Source of the DNA: Promethearchaeota archaeon
Lineage (GTDB): Archaea > Asgardarchaeota > Lokiarchaeia > Sigynarchaeales > SOKP01
Reading direction: 5' to 3'
Assembly: GCA_019058515.1 (NCBI GenBank)
Contig: JAHPYY010000203.1
Location: 1 to 48,369 of the forward strand
DNA: 48,369 nucleotides
The notes under the pieces were generated by a model that had not been told where the DNA came from, ran no database searches, and saw nothing but the letters and a program-made list of their open reading frames with translations. Made by a program: the position numbers and the translations under genes. This document shows, piece by piece, positions 1 through 8,720 of the stretch. How positions within the stretch are numbered: the stretch's first letter is position 1; every line of letters starts with the position of its first letter.

Positions 1-459
1 ATATTATTCCTTTATGGATACCTATTTGGGAAATTAATTTTTAACGATAAATTTTGAGAGATAGAATTTCCCCTCTAAAAATTACATAAAAATGAGAAAA
101 ATTCTGTTTGACTAATTACCGTAAATTTTTTTTTTGATAATTTTCCACCTAAAGTTTATTCGTGATAAATTGAAAATCTACAATTATTGAATTATATAAT
201 CATGTGATAGAATTAAAAAAATATTATATTTCGTTAATTAGCAAATAGATCACTTAGTATACTAGAGTATTATCAATTTATTGATCAGATATTTTGTTTG
301 TTAAATATGTAAGAAATTTTTTTTCTTTAAATAAAAATGATTTAAATAAAAACCATAACTATGTTTGAAAAATTACAAATTTGACTCCCACATAATATTA
401 TTGATTATTTAATAACTTAAAAATACAATTTGGAATTATTAAATGAGGAAATTATTAAA
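1..459. other. AT-rich stretch without a recognised gene
   Basis: Very AT-rich sequence at the window edge with many stops in all frames. I see no RNA gene or coding frame. It probably contains the promoter of the gene that starts at 460, but no single TATA box stands out among many AT runs. Confidence 0.5.
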
Positions 460-2067
460 ATGAATGCTTCTAAATTGATAAAAAGTTTAATTAACATAAT
501 AGATGACTATGAAGCTGATATTGTAAGACATATTCGCAAGTTGAAGGATAAAAAGTGTTTTAATATTAAACAAAATGAAGATGAATTTCATCATTTTGAG
601 GGAAAAATAGGCAAAAAGAATATAGCTAGAATCCTTGGTATTAGTTATTCTAATTTTAAGAGGAATTGGGCTATGCCAATTAGTAAGAATAAAAATTTAA
701 AATTCCGGTTTAAATCTTTATTGAAACTAATTCACTCAACTGGTAAATATTTCCCAAGCAAGGTTAAAATTTATGCCGATAAGGCAATATCCCATTATTT
801 AGAAGAGAAGGGAAAAAAATCTGATTTAAGAGTTCAGATCGCATTAATCTTAAGTAATTACGTGAATAAACCTTTAGGTTTTTCAGATATTTCTTTATTA
901 TTGGGAAAAAATAGAGTGTATTTAAATTTATTAAGCGAAAACCTTAAGAAAGACTTGGAATTTGAACAGGTTAACAAATACTTTAATTTGCTTTCTTCTA
1001 TATTTCTATTGAGAGAAAACTCATTTAAAAACTGCAATATTAAGTTAAAAAATCAGAACTCCTTAAATGAGCTTAAAGGAAAATGTTATAATTTAATAGT
1101 TAAACTTATGCTTGAAAATAACATATTAAATGAATATGTTATTGGGGAATTCGAAGTCATTTTTTACACCTATTTAACTCTTGCAGAATTTAAGAAAGAT
1201 AACTATAGTATTAACGAATATAGTAGAAAAGTTTCGAATAACCCTAAAGGAATTTTGTTTTCATCTAAAATTAAGGATGGGTGGAAAATATCTCTTGAAC
1301 AATGTATAACTATGAAAAAATTGCTTCCTAATAATTCTAGATTTTCTAAAAAAGCAAATAACCTTATTGACAATTATATCGAATATCTTGAATCACTACG
1401 GGATTCAGAATATCACTTATTTTGGCATAACGAGGATGTAATTAGATTCCATTGTACAGTATTAACCATTAGAGATCTTTTTATCGATTTATTGATGTGT
1501 AAGCCTTTACCGTTAGAGTGTTTTATAAAAAACTACCCTCCTGAATGGTATACTTTTAGTCGTCATCACATTTTTCCACAGAATAAAAATACCATTAATC
1601 CTAATAGAATAGTATTAACAATAACCAAATATCACCCTTCACACGAAAATCAACCATTTTTGATTAGAGAATTACTAAAATGGAGAATTAACAACAGAAA
1701 AGATATTCCTTGTCATTATAAAAAGCTAAAAAATGGAATTAATAGGTGGGAATCCTTTCTTGTTAGAAGAGAATATATAGAAAGAAAAGGAATTGGTGCA
1801 TTTATTTTAAAATATCTAACTGATGAAACTGGTAGAAACCATTTCATAGAAAGATTCTATCCGAAAATCTTAGCGAATGATAGGAAGAATATGTTTACTT
1901 TTACTGATATAGAAAAAAGAGCATTATGTTTAAATCTCGAAAGAAATATTAAGAAAATTCTTAATGATTGGATTGATAAATATCCAATGTTAATCCCAAA
2001 ATTACCAAATTACGCTAAATATATTTTACCAAAACAAATGAGGATTTATAAATATATTTTTAATTAA
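460..2067 (+). CDS. Putative HTH and HNH-like protein, function unknown
   Basis: A lysine- and asparagine-rich protein of about 535 residues. I do not recognise the full-length family. Two things can be seen. Around residues 52-70 there is a helix-turn-helix-like segment (KKNIARILGISYSNFKR), and around residues 367-373 the motif SRHHIFPQ is followed by NPNRIVLT, which resembles the His-His core of HNH/DUF262-type nucleases. The usual zinc cysteines are not evident, so nuclease activity is only a suggestion. ATG 460 was preferred because a GAGGAA element lies about 10 nt upstream; an in-frame TTG at 430 would add ten residues. The gene stands alone beside a decayed gene region. A DNA-binding nuclease of mobile or defence type is possible but unproven. 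Confidence 0.55.
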   Translation: MNASKLIKSLINIIDDYEADIVRHIRKLKDKKCFNIKQNEDEFHHFEGKIGKKNIARILGISYSNFKRNWAMPISKNKNLKFRFKSLLKLIHSTGKYFPSKVKIYADKAISHYLEEKGKKSDLRVQIALILSNYVNKPLGFSDISLLLGKNRVYLNLLSENLKKDLEFEQVNKYFNLLSSIFLLRENSFKNCNIKLKNQNSLNELKGKCYNLIVKLMLENNILNEYVIGEFEVIFYTYLTLAEFKKDNYSINEYSRKVSNNPKGILFSSKIKDGWKISLEQCITMKKLLPNNSRFSKKANNLIDNYIEYLESLRDSEYHLFWHNEDVIRFHCTVLTIRDLFIDLLMCKPLPLECFIKNYPPEWYTFSRHHIFPQNKNTINPNRIVLTITKYHPSHENQPFLIRELLKWRINNRKDIPCHYKKLKNGINRWESFLVRREYIERKGIGAFILKYLTDETGRNHFIERFYPKILANDRKNMFTFTDIEKRALCLNLERNIKKILNDWIDKYPMLIPKLPNYAKYILPKQMRIYKYIFN

Positions 2068-2102
2068 AATTAAAAAAAATAAAGGGAATACCCAATTAGT
2101 AC

Positions 2103-3401
2103 TTAAGTCCCTTCTTCGTAGCCATGGATGTAGTTATACTGCTCTTCAGTAAGTTTATCGATTTCTACGCCCATAGATTGCAGTTTTAAATAGCCTACTT
2201 TATCGTCTATTTCTACAGGCACATCAACCATTCCAGGTTTTAACGAATCCTTGTTTTTCACAATATATTCGGACATTAACGACTGCAATCCGAAACTCAT
2301 GTCCATGACTTCGCTAGGATGACCTTCTGATAGGACTAGATTCGCCAATCTTCCTTTTGCAAGTAAGTATGCTTTTTTACCGTCGGGGAAGACTAATTCC
2401 TCAACATCGCTTCGAATGGGTTTAATTTCTTTGGCGTATTTGTATAGTTCCTTGGTCGGAATTTATTGATTTAACACGTTAGGTGATAAATTTTCAATAT
2501 CGAAGTGGCCAAGGTTTCCTAATATTACTCCGTCTTTCAAGGTTTTAAAAACTTCAGGCTTCGGAGGTATTACGTGTTTGCACCCTGTGGCAGTTAGTAT
2601 TATATCTGCGTAAGGAAGTGTTTGTAAGATAGGTACAACATTATATCCAGCAAACTTGGCTTGCAATGCTTTAATCGGATCGACTTCAGTTACAGTAACA
2701 TTAGCACCAAGTCCTCTTGCGCGTAGTGCCATTCCCGAACTACAATGCCCAAATCCTCCGATAACTACATTCTTTCCGGCAAATAATACATGCATTCCAT
2801 ATATAGCGGACACAATTCCTTGTCCAGTGCCTAACTCGTTATCAAATTGATTTTTGCATCTTGCGTCGTTTACAGGAAATAGAGGTACTTTTAACACGCC
2901 TTTCTTCTCCATAGCTCTAAATCTCTTTACTCCAGTAGTAGTTTCTTCTTGACACGCTAAAATCGTTCCTGAAGTAATGAGATGTTCGTATTCTTTGTGA
3001 GCAGTAACTATCATATCTGCGCCATCGTCGATTAATATATTTGGTTTTGCATCCAAGCACTGCCTTATGCACCAATAAAATTCTTCGTCAGTGTTTCCGT
3101 GCCATGCGTAGACATGGATTCCTTCTTCAACTAACGCTGCTGCCACATCATCTTGCGTAGATAGTGGGTTGCTACCGCACAGATACACTTCAGCACCACC
3201 GGCTTTCAATGTCCTTGCTAAATTGCCCGTTTCCTTAGTTACATGGAGACACCCAGCAATTGTTATTCCTTCCAAAGGTTTTTCCTTAGAAAATCGGTCT
3301 CGGAGAATTCTCGCCGTTACTGGCATTTTATTTTCTGCGATATATAACGCTTCTTTACCCTTCTCAGCGAGAGATACATCGGCAACTTTAAAATTTTCCA
3401 T
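2103..3401 (-). pseudogene. ahcY: Adenosylhomocysteinase gene interrupted by an in-frame TAA
   Basis: S-adenosylhomocysteine hydrolase releases adenosine and homocysteine from SAH and so keeps methyltransferases running. The frame runs from ATG 3401 for 312 codons, meets TAA at 2465-2463, and continues in the same frame for 119 more codons to a typical archaeal C-terminus (GHPSEVMDMSF near 2310, ending EEGT). Family motifs are clear before the stop: EETTTGVKRF, VNDARCKNQFDN, GTGQ and TEVDPIKA. The NAD-binding loop reads GFGHCSSG where the family normally has a pattern like GYGWCGxG, so one glycine is Ser. The joined length (432 codons) fits the family. The pieces need no frameshift, only one substituted codon, so this is a recent nonsense mutation, a sequencing error or read-through. 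The altered loop favours a drifting, possibly redundant copy. Confidence 0.85.
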
Positions 3402-3438
3402 AATTAAGTCACATTTTAGGTATTATAAAAAATAAGTT

Positions 3439-3474
3439 TAATTAACTAATAAATGCTTTTTTGGTTGAATGCAA
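3439..3474. repeat. Left copy of an imperfect direct repeat flanking a pseudogene
   Basis: The block TTAATTAACTAATAAATG followed by a T-run and GGTTGAATGCA recurs with few differences at 3776-3812. The two copies are about 337 bp apart and bracket the decayed regulator fragment at 3560-3778. They may be remnants of a duplication or of an insertion boundary. Confidence 0.6.
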
Positions 3475-3559
3475 ATATATAAATAAATTTGATTTAACTC
3501 TTTTTTATTATCACTAAACAAAAATGCAAAAGTGTTAGAACGAATAAATGTTTTAAATC

Positions 3560-3778
3560 CAGTAAAGTCCACCAATTTGTAAAAAATTAATAAGAAATAC
3601 CAAGTTCGTCATTTCTAAGAATCCACAAGCGATTGGATTTCCTAGACAGACATATTAGAACAAGATTGATAATCTAAGAACGCAAGGGGTTATTAACAAT
3701 TTTACAATCAATGTTCATCCTAATATTCAACCCAATAATCTAAAATACGGAAAGATTGAAACAAAAATAAGTCCTTAA
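3560..3778 (+). pseudogene. Decayed N-terminal fragment of a second Lrp-TBP-type regulator
   Basis: The conceptual translation from about 3599 (TKFVISKN, RQTY, then TAG at 3656-3658, NKIDNLRTQGVINNFTIN, PNNLKY) matches residues of the N-terminal winged helix of the regulator at 8721 almost residue for residue. The TAG replaces the CAG glutamine codon of the intact gene. The match stops at TAA 3776-3778, just after the start of the ligand-binding domain, and there is no start codon. Nothing of the TBP-like part remains. It is therefore a truncated, dead paralogue whose sequence has stayed close to the parent. Confidence 0.8.
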
Positions 3779-3812
3779 TTAACGAATAAAGGTCTTTTTG
3801 GTTGAAATGCAC
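3776..3812. repeat. Right copy of the direct repeat flanking the pseudogene
   Basis: TTAATTAACGAATAAAGG, then a T-run and GGTTGAAATGCACAA. It matches the block at 3439-3474 apart from a few substitutions and one extra A. It overlaps the terminal stop of the decayed regulator fragment. Confidence 0.6.
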
Positions 3813-3836
3813 AAGGAACACTTAATCGTACTCAAC

Positions 3837-4883
3837 TTAGCGAAGTTTTTCTTGTAAGAGGGCTTCTCTCCTCTTTTTTTCTCGATATTTCTGCTTTAGT
3901 TCGGGGAGCATTTCGTCGGAATAATGCGTAATCTTTTCATTTCCGTCTAAAGTTACAATTGACAGGGCCGGAAACTGTCCAAAATGCTCGATAGTTTGAA
4001 GGTCGTTATTAACCAAGTCGAGTCCCCCAAGTAGGGGCAAATCGGTGAGACTTTCAATGGATTTGACGCGATTATTGGTTAGATCGAGATATCTCAAATT
4101 TTTAAGCGAATTGAGAGGACTAACATCCGTTATTTGGTTATTTTGCAGGTGAAGATCCCTTAAATTGTCGAGCCCTTGGATGCCCTCTAAGGAGCTGATT
4201 TGGTTATCTTCCAAATTTATTTCCTTGGGAGTTTTCAGCCGCCCAAGGTTTTCCAGATTCGTGAGCTGATTGCCTGAAAGGGAGAGTTCTTCGAGGTTTG
4301 GTAAGTAGCAGCACCCTTCAGTCGAAGTTATGCGATTACACCCGAGTAATAGCACCCCCAAGCGCTCCAATCCGTCTAAATTTTCGACTTTTCTTATTAG
4401 ATTATCGCCTAAATTTAAGTAGTATAACTTTTTGAGATGGTTAAGGTTCTCTATCTTGGCAATTTTGTTGCATTCTAATTCCAACACTTCTAACTCCAAG
4501 AGGGCGTCTAACCCCTGTATTTTCTCTACATTACCCCAAATGTACAGGGAAGCTAACCGCGTATTACTCTCCAATCCTTGGATACTTGTAAGTTTGAGTG
4601 ATCCCAAGTCTAAAGTGACTAAATTTGTTAAATTAGTTAGATTTTCAATTTTGCTAAAATTACCGAACAAGCTTAAGCTTCTTAAGTTGGTTAAATGGTC
4701 TAAACCTTCAATTTTTTTAATAGAATTTGAATCTATCGACAACCTTTTCAAATCTTTCAAGTTTTCGAGCCCTTCGAGCTCGTAGAGTGAAGTAATATCC
4801 AAATTATACAATCTCAATTCGTTATCTTTTACGAAATACTTCTCTCCTTTATAACGGATGTATGGTTCGTCTTTCATTGTCAA
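3837..4883 (-). CDS. SDS22-like leucine-rich repeat protein
   Basis: A 348-residue protein made almost wholly of 22-residue leucine-rich repeats of the SDS22/PP1-regulatory type (pattern LxxLxxLxLxxNxIxxIExL). About eleven repeats run from near residue 35 to near residue 325. A short N-terminal strand region (YIRYKGEKYFVKDNELRLYNLD) and a charged Lys/Arg/Glu C-terminal helix cap the solenoid. There is no signal peptide or membrane segment, so it is probably cytosolic. Such proteins are protein-interaction scaffolds; in eukaryotes the family regulates phosphatase 1, but no phosphatase gene lies beside this one. ATG at 4883 directly precedes the conserved region. Partners are unknown. Confidence 0.85.
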   Translation of the reverse strand: MTMKDEPYIRYKGEKYFVKDNELRLYNLDITSLYELEGLENLKDLKRLSIDSNSIKKIEGLDHLTNLRSLSLFGNFSKIENLTNLTNLVTLDLGSLKLTSIQGLESNTRLASLYIWGNVEKIQGLDALLELEVLELECNKIAKIENLNHLKKLYYLNLGDNLIRKVENLDGLERLGVLLLGCNRITSTEGCCYLPNLEELSLSGNQLTNLENLGRLKTPKEINLEDNQISSLEGIQGLDNLRDLHLQNNQITDVSPLNSLKNLRYLDLTNNRVKSIESLTDLPLLGGLDLVNNDLQTIEHFGQFPALSIVTLDGNEKITHYSDEMLPELKQKYREKKRREALLQEKLR

Positions 4884-5866
4884 GTAATAGGGCTTACATT
4901 AATATAAATAAAAGGAGAGTAATAATTTATAGTTTTACTTTAATTTTCCTACAGTTATCGAGACGGAAACGGACGATAGACTTGCGTAAAGTCCCATTAT
5001 CGAAATTATTTCTTGAACGCTTAACAAAGTTAGCTTTAAATACAGAACGGAAGCTGTACCTTCGACGACTTCCTCCAAATCGTTTGCCTTGCATTGATAA
5101 CTCTGAACTTACGTAATCACCCAATCAAAGGCAGAATAGACATACTTGATTGCTAAGTTCAAACTCTACTCCAACCTGTTAATGTAATCTTTGCGATCAT
5201 CTTGAAAACTGTTCCATTCGAATCTATCTTTTCCCCATCTAGTGTGTTTCTGCCAGTCATCCACCCTCATACCATAATTTAGAGCCGTGTTTTGTAGACA
5301 AGAGTAAACTTGTTTACTAAAAGCGTTGCTAACGGAGGTAGGACGGGAACATACCTCAAGCTTCATTCGCTTAGAAGGTTTGACCAGACTCGTCATTACG
5401 AATTTGTAAAATTTTACGAAGAATTTACATTTGAACCTAAAAACGAAGAGGGTAAAGACAAGTGAAGTATCAAGAGATTGTTCACGAGATACAGGAATAC
5501 ATTCGCAAAATCCGAGATCTGATTCCCGCGCTAGGTTCTTCGAATTTGAGTTATAGAGATAAGAATCGTTTTTGGATGGAGAGGCTTGAGGATCCTCTAA
5601 TCCATTCCTCCAGAGCACCCCCAATTGAGTTCGATCTACTGTTAGTTTCTGATGTTCCTTTCCTAATACTAAACCCGCAATATCATCTAATCCCTTTCTT
5701 CCACTTTCAGGATGTAAACACCAGGTTTTCTGGAAAAAAACGAAAATATTAATTATGTCTTATTCCGATCAGCAAAGTTCAGGCTTAAGGAGCAAATATC
5801 GGTGAAAGACTAATTTTAAGGCTTTTGTGGTCGTCTACTAGTAATAACACAATAGGTAGTTGAAGA
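4884..5866. other. About 1 kb without a supported gene, probably decayed sequence
   Basis: Open frames occur on both strands (for example 5166-5624 minus and 5462-5752 plus) but they overlap each other, have no recognisable motif and lack good ribosome-binding sites. The minus frame ending near 5166 contains a plausible protein-like stretch (DDWQKHTRWGKDRFEWNSF) and may be the tail of a dead gene. G+C is slightly higher than in neighbouring intergenic DNA, which also suggests former coding sequence. I make no functional call. Confidence 0.4.
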
Positions 5867-5896
5867 ACATTTAAAAACATTTAAAAACATTTAAAA
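5867..5896 (+). repeat. Three tandem copies of a 10-bp TATA-like unit
   Basis: ACATTTAAAA occurs three times head to tail, one copy per DNA helical turn, ending about 67 bp before the likely start of the HEAT-repeat gene. Each unit contains TTTAAAA, an acceptable archaeal TATA box. It may be a multi-TATA promoter or simple slippage. Confidence 0.65.
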
Positions 5897-5963
5897 ATTG
5901 ACCGAAAAATGTCTAATAGCCAATAAAGTTTTATTTAGGACTTTGAATGGAGTATGGGAAAAA

Positions 5964-8141
5964 ATGAGTTCTAAGATTGAGAAAATGAAAAAAAGAGGAG
6001 ATATAAAAGGACTAATTAAAATTTCATTAAAAAATAAACACGAAACAGTTCGTAACGAAGCCATAAAAGCACTTTCTGAAATTAAAGATGAAATTGTGAT
6101 AGAACAATTTACCCAAGCCCTATATAGCAAGAATTACGATATTTTTAGAAATGCAACTGTGGCACTAGGTGGACTTAGAGATAATAGAGCCGTAGAACCC
6201 TTAATCGAAGCGTTACAGAAAATAAGCGGAAGTTTGAAAGAATACATAATCGAGGCTTTAGGTGAAATCAAAGATCCAAGAGCCGTAGAACCCTTAATTC
6301 AACTTCTACAAGATGATTTTAAACCAAATCGTTGGAAGGCGATAAAAGCTTTAGGAAAGATTAAAGATAACAGAGCGCTAGAAGCAATAATTAATGCCTT
6401 AAAAACGCAATATAATTATCACATTCGATGGACAGCTGCAGAGGTACTTGGCGAGTATAAAAATATTAAAGCAGTAGAGCCTTTAATTCAAGCTTTAAAA
6501 GACAACTATGAAAATACTCGAAGGGCAGCAGCAGAGGCACTTGGTAAGCTCAAAGATGCAAGAGCGGTAGACCCTTTAATCCAAGCATTAGGTGATAAAG
6601 ATGAGTATGTTCGAGCTTATGCTGCATGGTCTCTTGGTGAGCTTAGAGAGCAGAGAGCATTAGAACCGTTAACCCGAATTAGAAATGATAAGGAATTCGG
6701 TGTTCGCACTAAGGTATTTGACGCTATTAAGAAAATTAAAAGTGTAAGAATTCAGTCAAGAGGATCTGAGATACTTAATACAGAAAATATTGAAATTATA
6801 ATCGAAGCTCTACGGGATAAAGATGAGGATGTTAGACTTTATACTGTCAATCATTTACAGTTCAACGAATTTTTAAATAATCCAAGGATAATTGAACCAT
6901 TAAGTCGACTCTTGGATGATGAAGACAGGAGAGTAAGATTGGCTGCAGTTTTTCGTCTTTCTGAAATAAAAGATGAAAAAGTCATTCATCCATTATCAGA
7001 AGCTTTAAAAAGCCGTGATGAATTTATCCGAGAGAATGCTGCGGAAGGACTTACTAAATTTAAAATTAATGATCCGAGGGTTATTGAATCATTGATTTAT
7101 GCTTTAACGGACGAAGATAAAACAGTTGGGATGTACGCCTTAAACGCACTTCACAAGATTGACTATGTTAAAGGAATAAAGATTATCGAGCCATTAATCC
7201 AAATTTTACAAGATAGTAATGAAACTAGTAGACTACTCAATAAATATACTGTTAAAGAAATTCTTGACAAAATTGATGATATTAAAGACATAGAAGCAAT
7301 AAGACCATTAGAATACGCCCTAAATTCGAAATTCGAAGAAGTGCGTTTTACAGTTATACAAATTCTAGGTAAAATAAAGAACGAAAAAGTGATACCTTCT
7401 CTTACCCAAGCTTTAAAAAATAATGATGAAAAGATTCGAGCTGAAGCGGCGATTCTTTTAGGAAAAACCAAAAATATCAGTGCAGTAGAACCATTGAAAC
7501 AAGCATTGAACGATGAATATTTTCGCGTTCAAGAAAATGCGGAAGAAGCATTAAAGCAACTGGCTAAGATTAAAACAAAAGAAGTCCCCATTTCTGAGGA
7601 AATCATAGGAGAAACTATTTTAGATGATAATAGCAATTTCTTCATCAGTTTTTTTAGTGGAAATCTTTCAAATTATGGAGAGGAATCTTATCTGAGATTA
7701 TTAAATGGTATATCAAAGGTTACGAAATTAGAAAAACTTGCTTTTTGGAGTGGAGACTTACTAATAAAAGATGGATTTAAGAATTTATTATCGCTAGAAT
7801 CAAACATTTATGCTCACCTAAATAATTTTACAAGAGCGATTAGCAATCAAGACATTGAATTATTTCCTGGAGTTGCCTATCTAATATTCGTTTTCAGTAA
7901 GAATGTCATTAGTATGAAAAATTTAAATGATATCCTTAAGGAGCTTGCACCTTTGAAAGATATGAATGCTGAATATTGGGGCTTAATGTCATTTAGAAAA
8001 AATGATTTTAATTCAATTATTGAAGCATTGGCTAATTGTGGAGTTTCAGGAGATACTAAGCTTGAAATAACTACAAATGGTAATTATATTTGGAGGGACA
8101 AATTAATTCCTGATCATATTATGAATCAATTTTTTACCTAA
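5964..8141 (+). CDS. Long HEAT-repeat protein
   Basis: About 725 residues. The first three quarters are roughly sixteen to eighteen HEAT/PBS-lyase-type repeats of about 31 residues with the hallmark pattern DxRAVEPLIxALxDxxxxVRxxAAxALGxIK. This forms an alpha-solenoid used for protein binding. The last 170 or so residues, after about residue 550, are a different domain that I do not recognise (FFISFFSGNLSNYGEE, NAEYWGLMSFRKND). No membrane segment or signal peptide is visible. The start was set at ATG 5964, with GGGA five bases upstream; an in-frame TTG at 5898 would add 22 residues of less repeat-like sequence. HEAT proteins are abundant in Asgard genomes, and here the neighbours give no clue to its partner. 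Confidence 0.85.
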   Translation: MSSKIEKMKKRGDIKGLIKISLKNKHETVRNEAIKALSEIKDEIVIEQFTQALYSKNYDIFRNATVALGGLRDNRAVEPLIEALQKISGSLKEYIIEALGEIKDPRAVEPLIQLLQDDFKPNRWKAIKALGKIKDNRALEAIINALKTQYNYHIRWTAAEVLGEYKNIKAVEPLIQALKDNYENTRRAAAEALGKLKDARAVDPLIQALGDKDEYVRAYAAWSLGELREQRALEPLTRIRNDKEFGVRTKVFDAIKKIKSVRIQSRGSEILNTENIEIIIEALRDKDEDVRLYTVNHLQFNEFLNNPRIIEPLSRLLDDEDRRVRLAAVFRLSEIKDEKVIHPLSEALKSRDEFIRENAAEGLTKFKINDPRVIESLIYALTDEDKTVGMYALNALHKIDYVKGIKIIEPLIQILQDSNETSRLLNKYTVKEILDKIDDIKDIEAIRPLEYALNSKFEEVRFTVIQILGKIKNEKVIPSLTQALKNNDEKIRAEAAILLGKTKNISAVEPLKQALNDEYFRVQENAEEALKQLAKIKTKEVPISEEIIGETILDDNSNFFISFFSGNLSNYGEESYLRLLNGISKVTKLEKLAFWSGDLLIKDGFKNLLSLESNIYAHLNNFTRAISNQDIELFPGVAYLIFVFSKNVISMKNLNDILKELAPLKDMNAEYWGLMSFRKNDFNSIIEALANCGVSGDTKLEITTNGNYIWRDKLIPDHIMNQFFT

Positions 8142-8184
8142 TTCTTCTTCTATTTGGTAGTGGCTCTTCACAGTATTCTTAGGC

Positions 8185-8222
8185 ACTGAAGCCCACTACT
8201 TCAGTGGTGGGAGGAAGTGCCG
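8185..8222 (+). mobile_element. Orphan IS200/IS605-type end hairpin
   Basis: GAAGCCCACTACTTCAGTGG continues into TGGGAGGAAGTGCC. CCCACTAC (8192-8199) pairs with GTGGTGGG (8204-8211) with one G-T wobble around a TTCA loop, and GAGG follows. This resembles the subterminal right-end hairpin, and the guide-RNA 3' part, of IS605-family TnpB elements. No TnpA or TnpB frame is adjacent, so it would be a leftover end or an excised copy. Confidence 0.45.
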
Positions 8223-8640
8223 AACATGTATCAGTTAATTTAGGGCCCTGGGAGACTAAAAAGTTTTCTGTTTTAGATATGCTGACTCTCTTCAATGTAC
8301 CGCTTACTGGTCTCAGCAGAGACATCCCTTTAATCCCATGTTATGCTATACATATCCATTTGTTGTAAGAACGGATACAAATGCATTATATTTTAAATTG
8401 TGCGTTAGAGAACAAAATAGAAGAGAGGAGCTAATAACTGACGATCTTAGGAACTTATTAAGAGAACTATATCAATCCCCCTATTCCGAAAAATAGACAT
8501 AAATGGTTATTGGCTTGTTCGAGAATGTGTTTGGAGAAATATATAAGAAGACTAATCAATATGCTGGAAGTTATTATAAAACTCAATCCTGATAAGTCTC
8601 CTCCAATTTTTTAGTAAAGATAATCAGATTTTGATTATAT
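8223..8640. other. Gene-free stretch, possibly decayed coding sequence
   Basis: One short plus-strand frame from ATG 8338 to TAG near 8496 reads like protein (YPFVVRTDTNALYFKLCVRE) but is only about 53 codons, with no clear ribosome-binding site and no homology that I recognise. The remainder is broken by stops. It is best read as relic sequence next to the orphan hairpin. Confidence 0.35.
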
Positions 8641-8645
8641 AACAA

Positions 8646-8700
8646 TTTGTTAATAATATTTAAATACTATAGTTAACACTTTGTTAATTACATTTATAAA
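8646..8700 (+). promoter_or_regulatory. Promoter with repeated TTTGTTAAT boxes before the Lrp-TBP gene
   Basis: A TATA box (ATTTATAAA, 8692-8700) lies 21 bp before the ATG, so the transcript should have almost no leader. TTTGTTAAT occurs at 8646-8654 and again at 8680-8688, and the palindrome GTTAAC lies at 8672-8677. Lrp-family genes are often autoregulated, so these are candidate operator half-sites. That is inference from position only. Confidence 0.5.
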
Positions 8701-8720
8701 AAAAGTGTAAAACTGTTATA

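Noticed and set aside
2103..2348. Separate 81-residue gene
   Set aside because: It is the C-terminus of adenosylhomocysteinase in the same frame as the upstream part, divided only by a TAA codon.
5140..5190. tRNA-like T-arm (TTCAAACTC)
   Set aside because: No acceptor stem or anticodon arm can be paired around it on either strand.
5166..5752. Two overlapping genes on opposite strands
   Set aside because: No recognisable motif, no good ribosome site, mutual overlap. At most relics, so left as a gene-free region.
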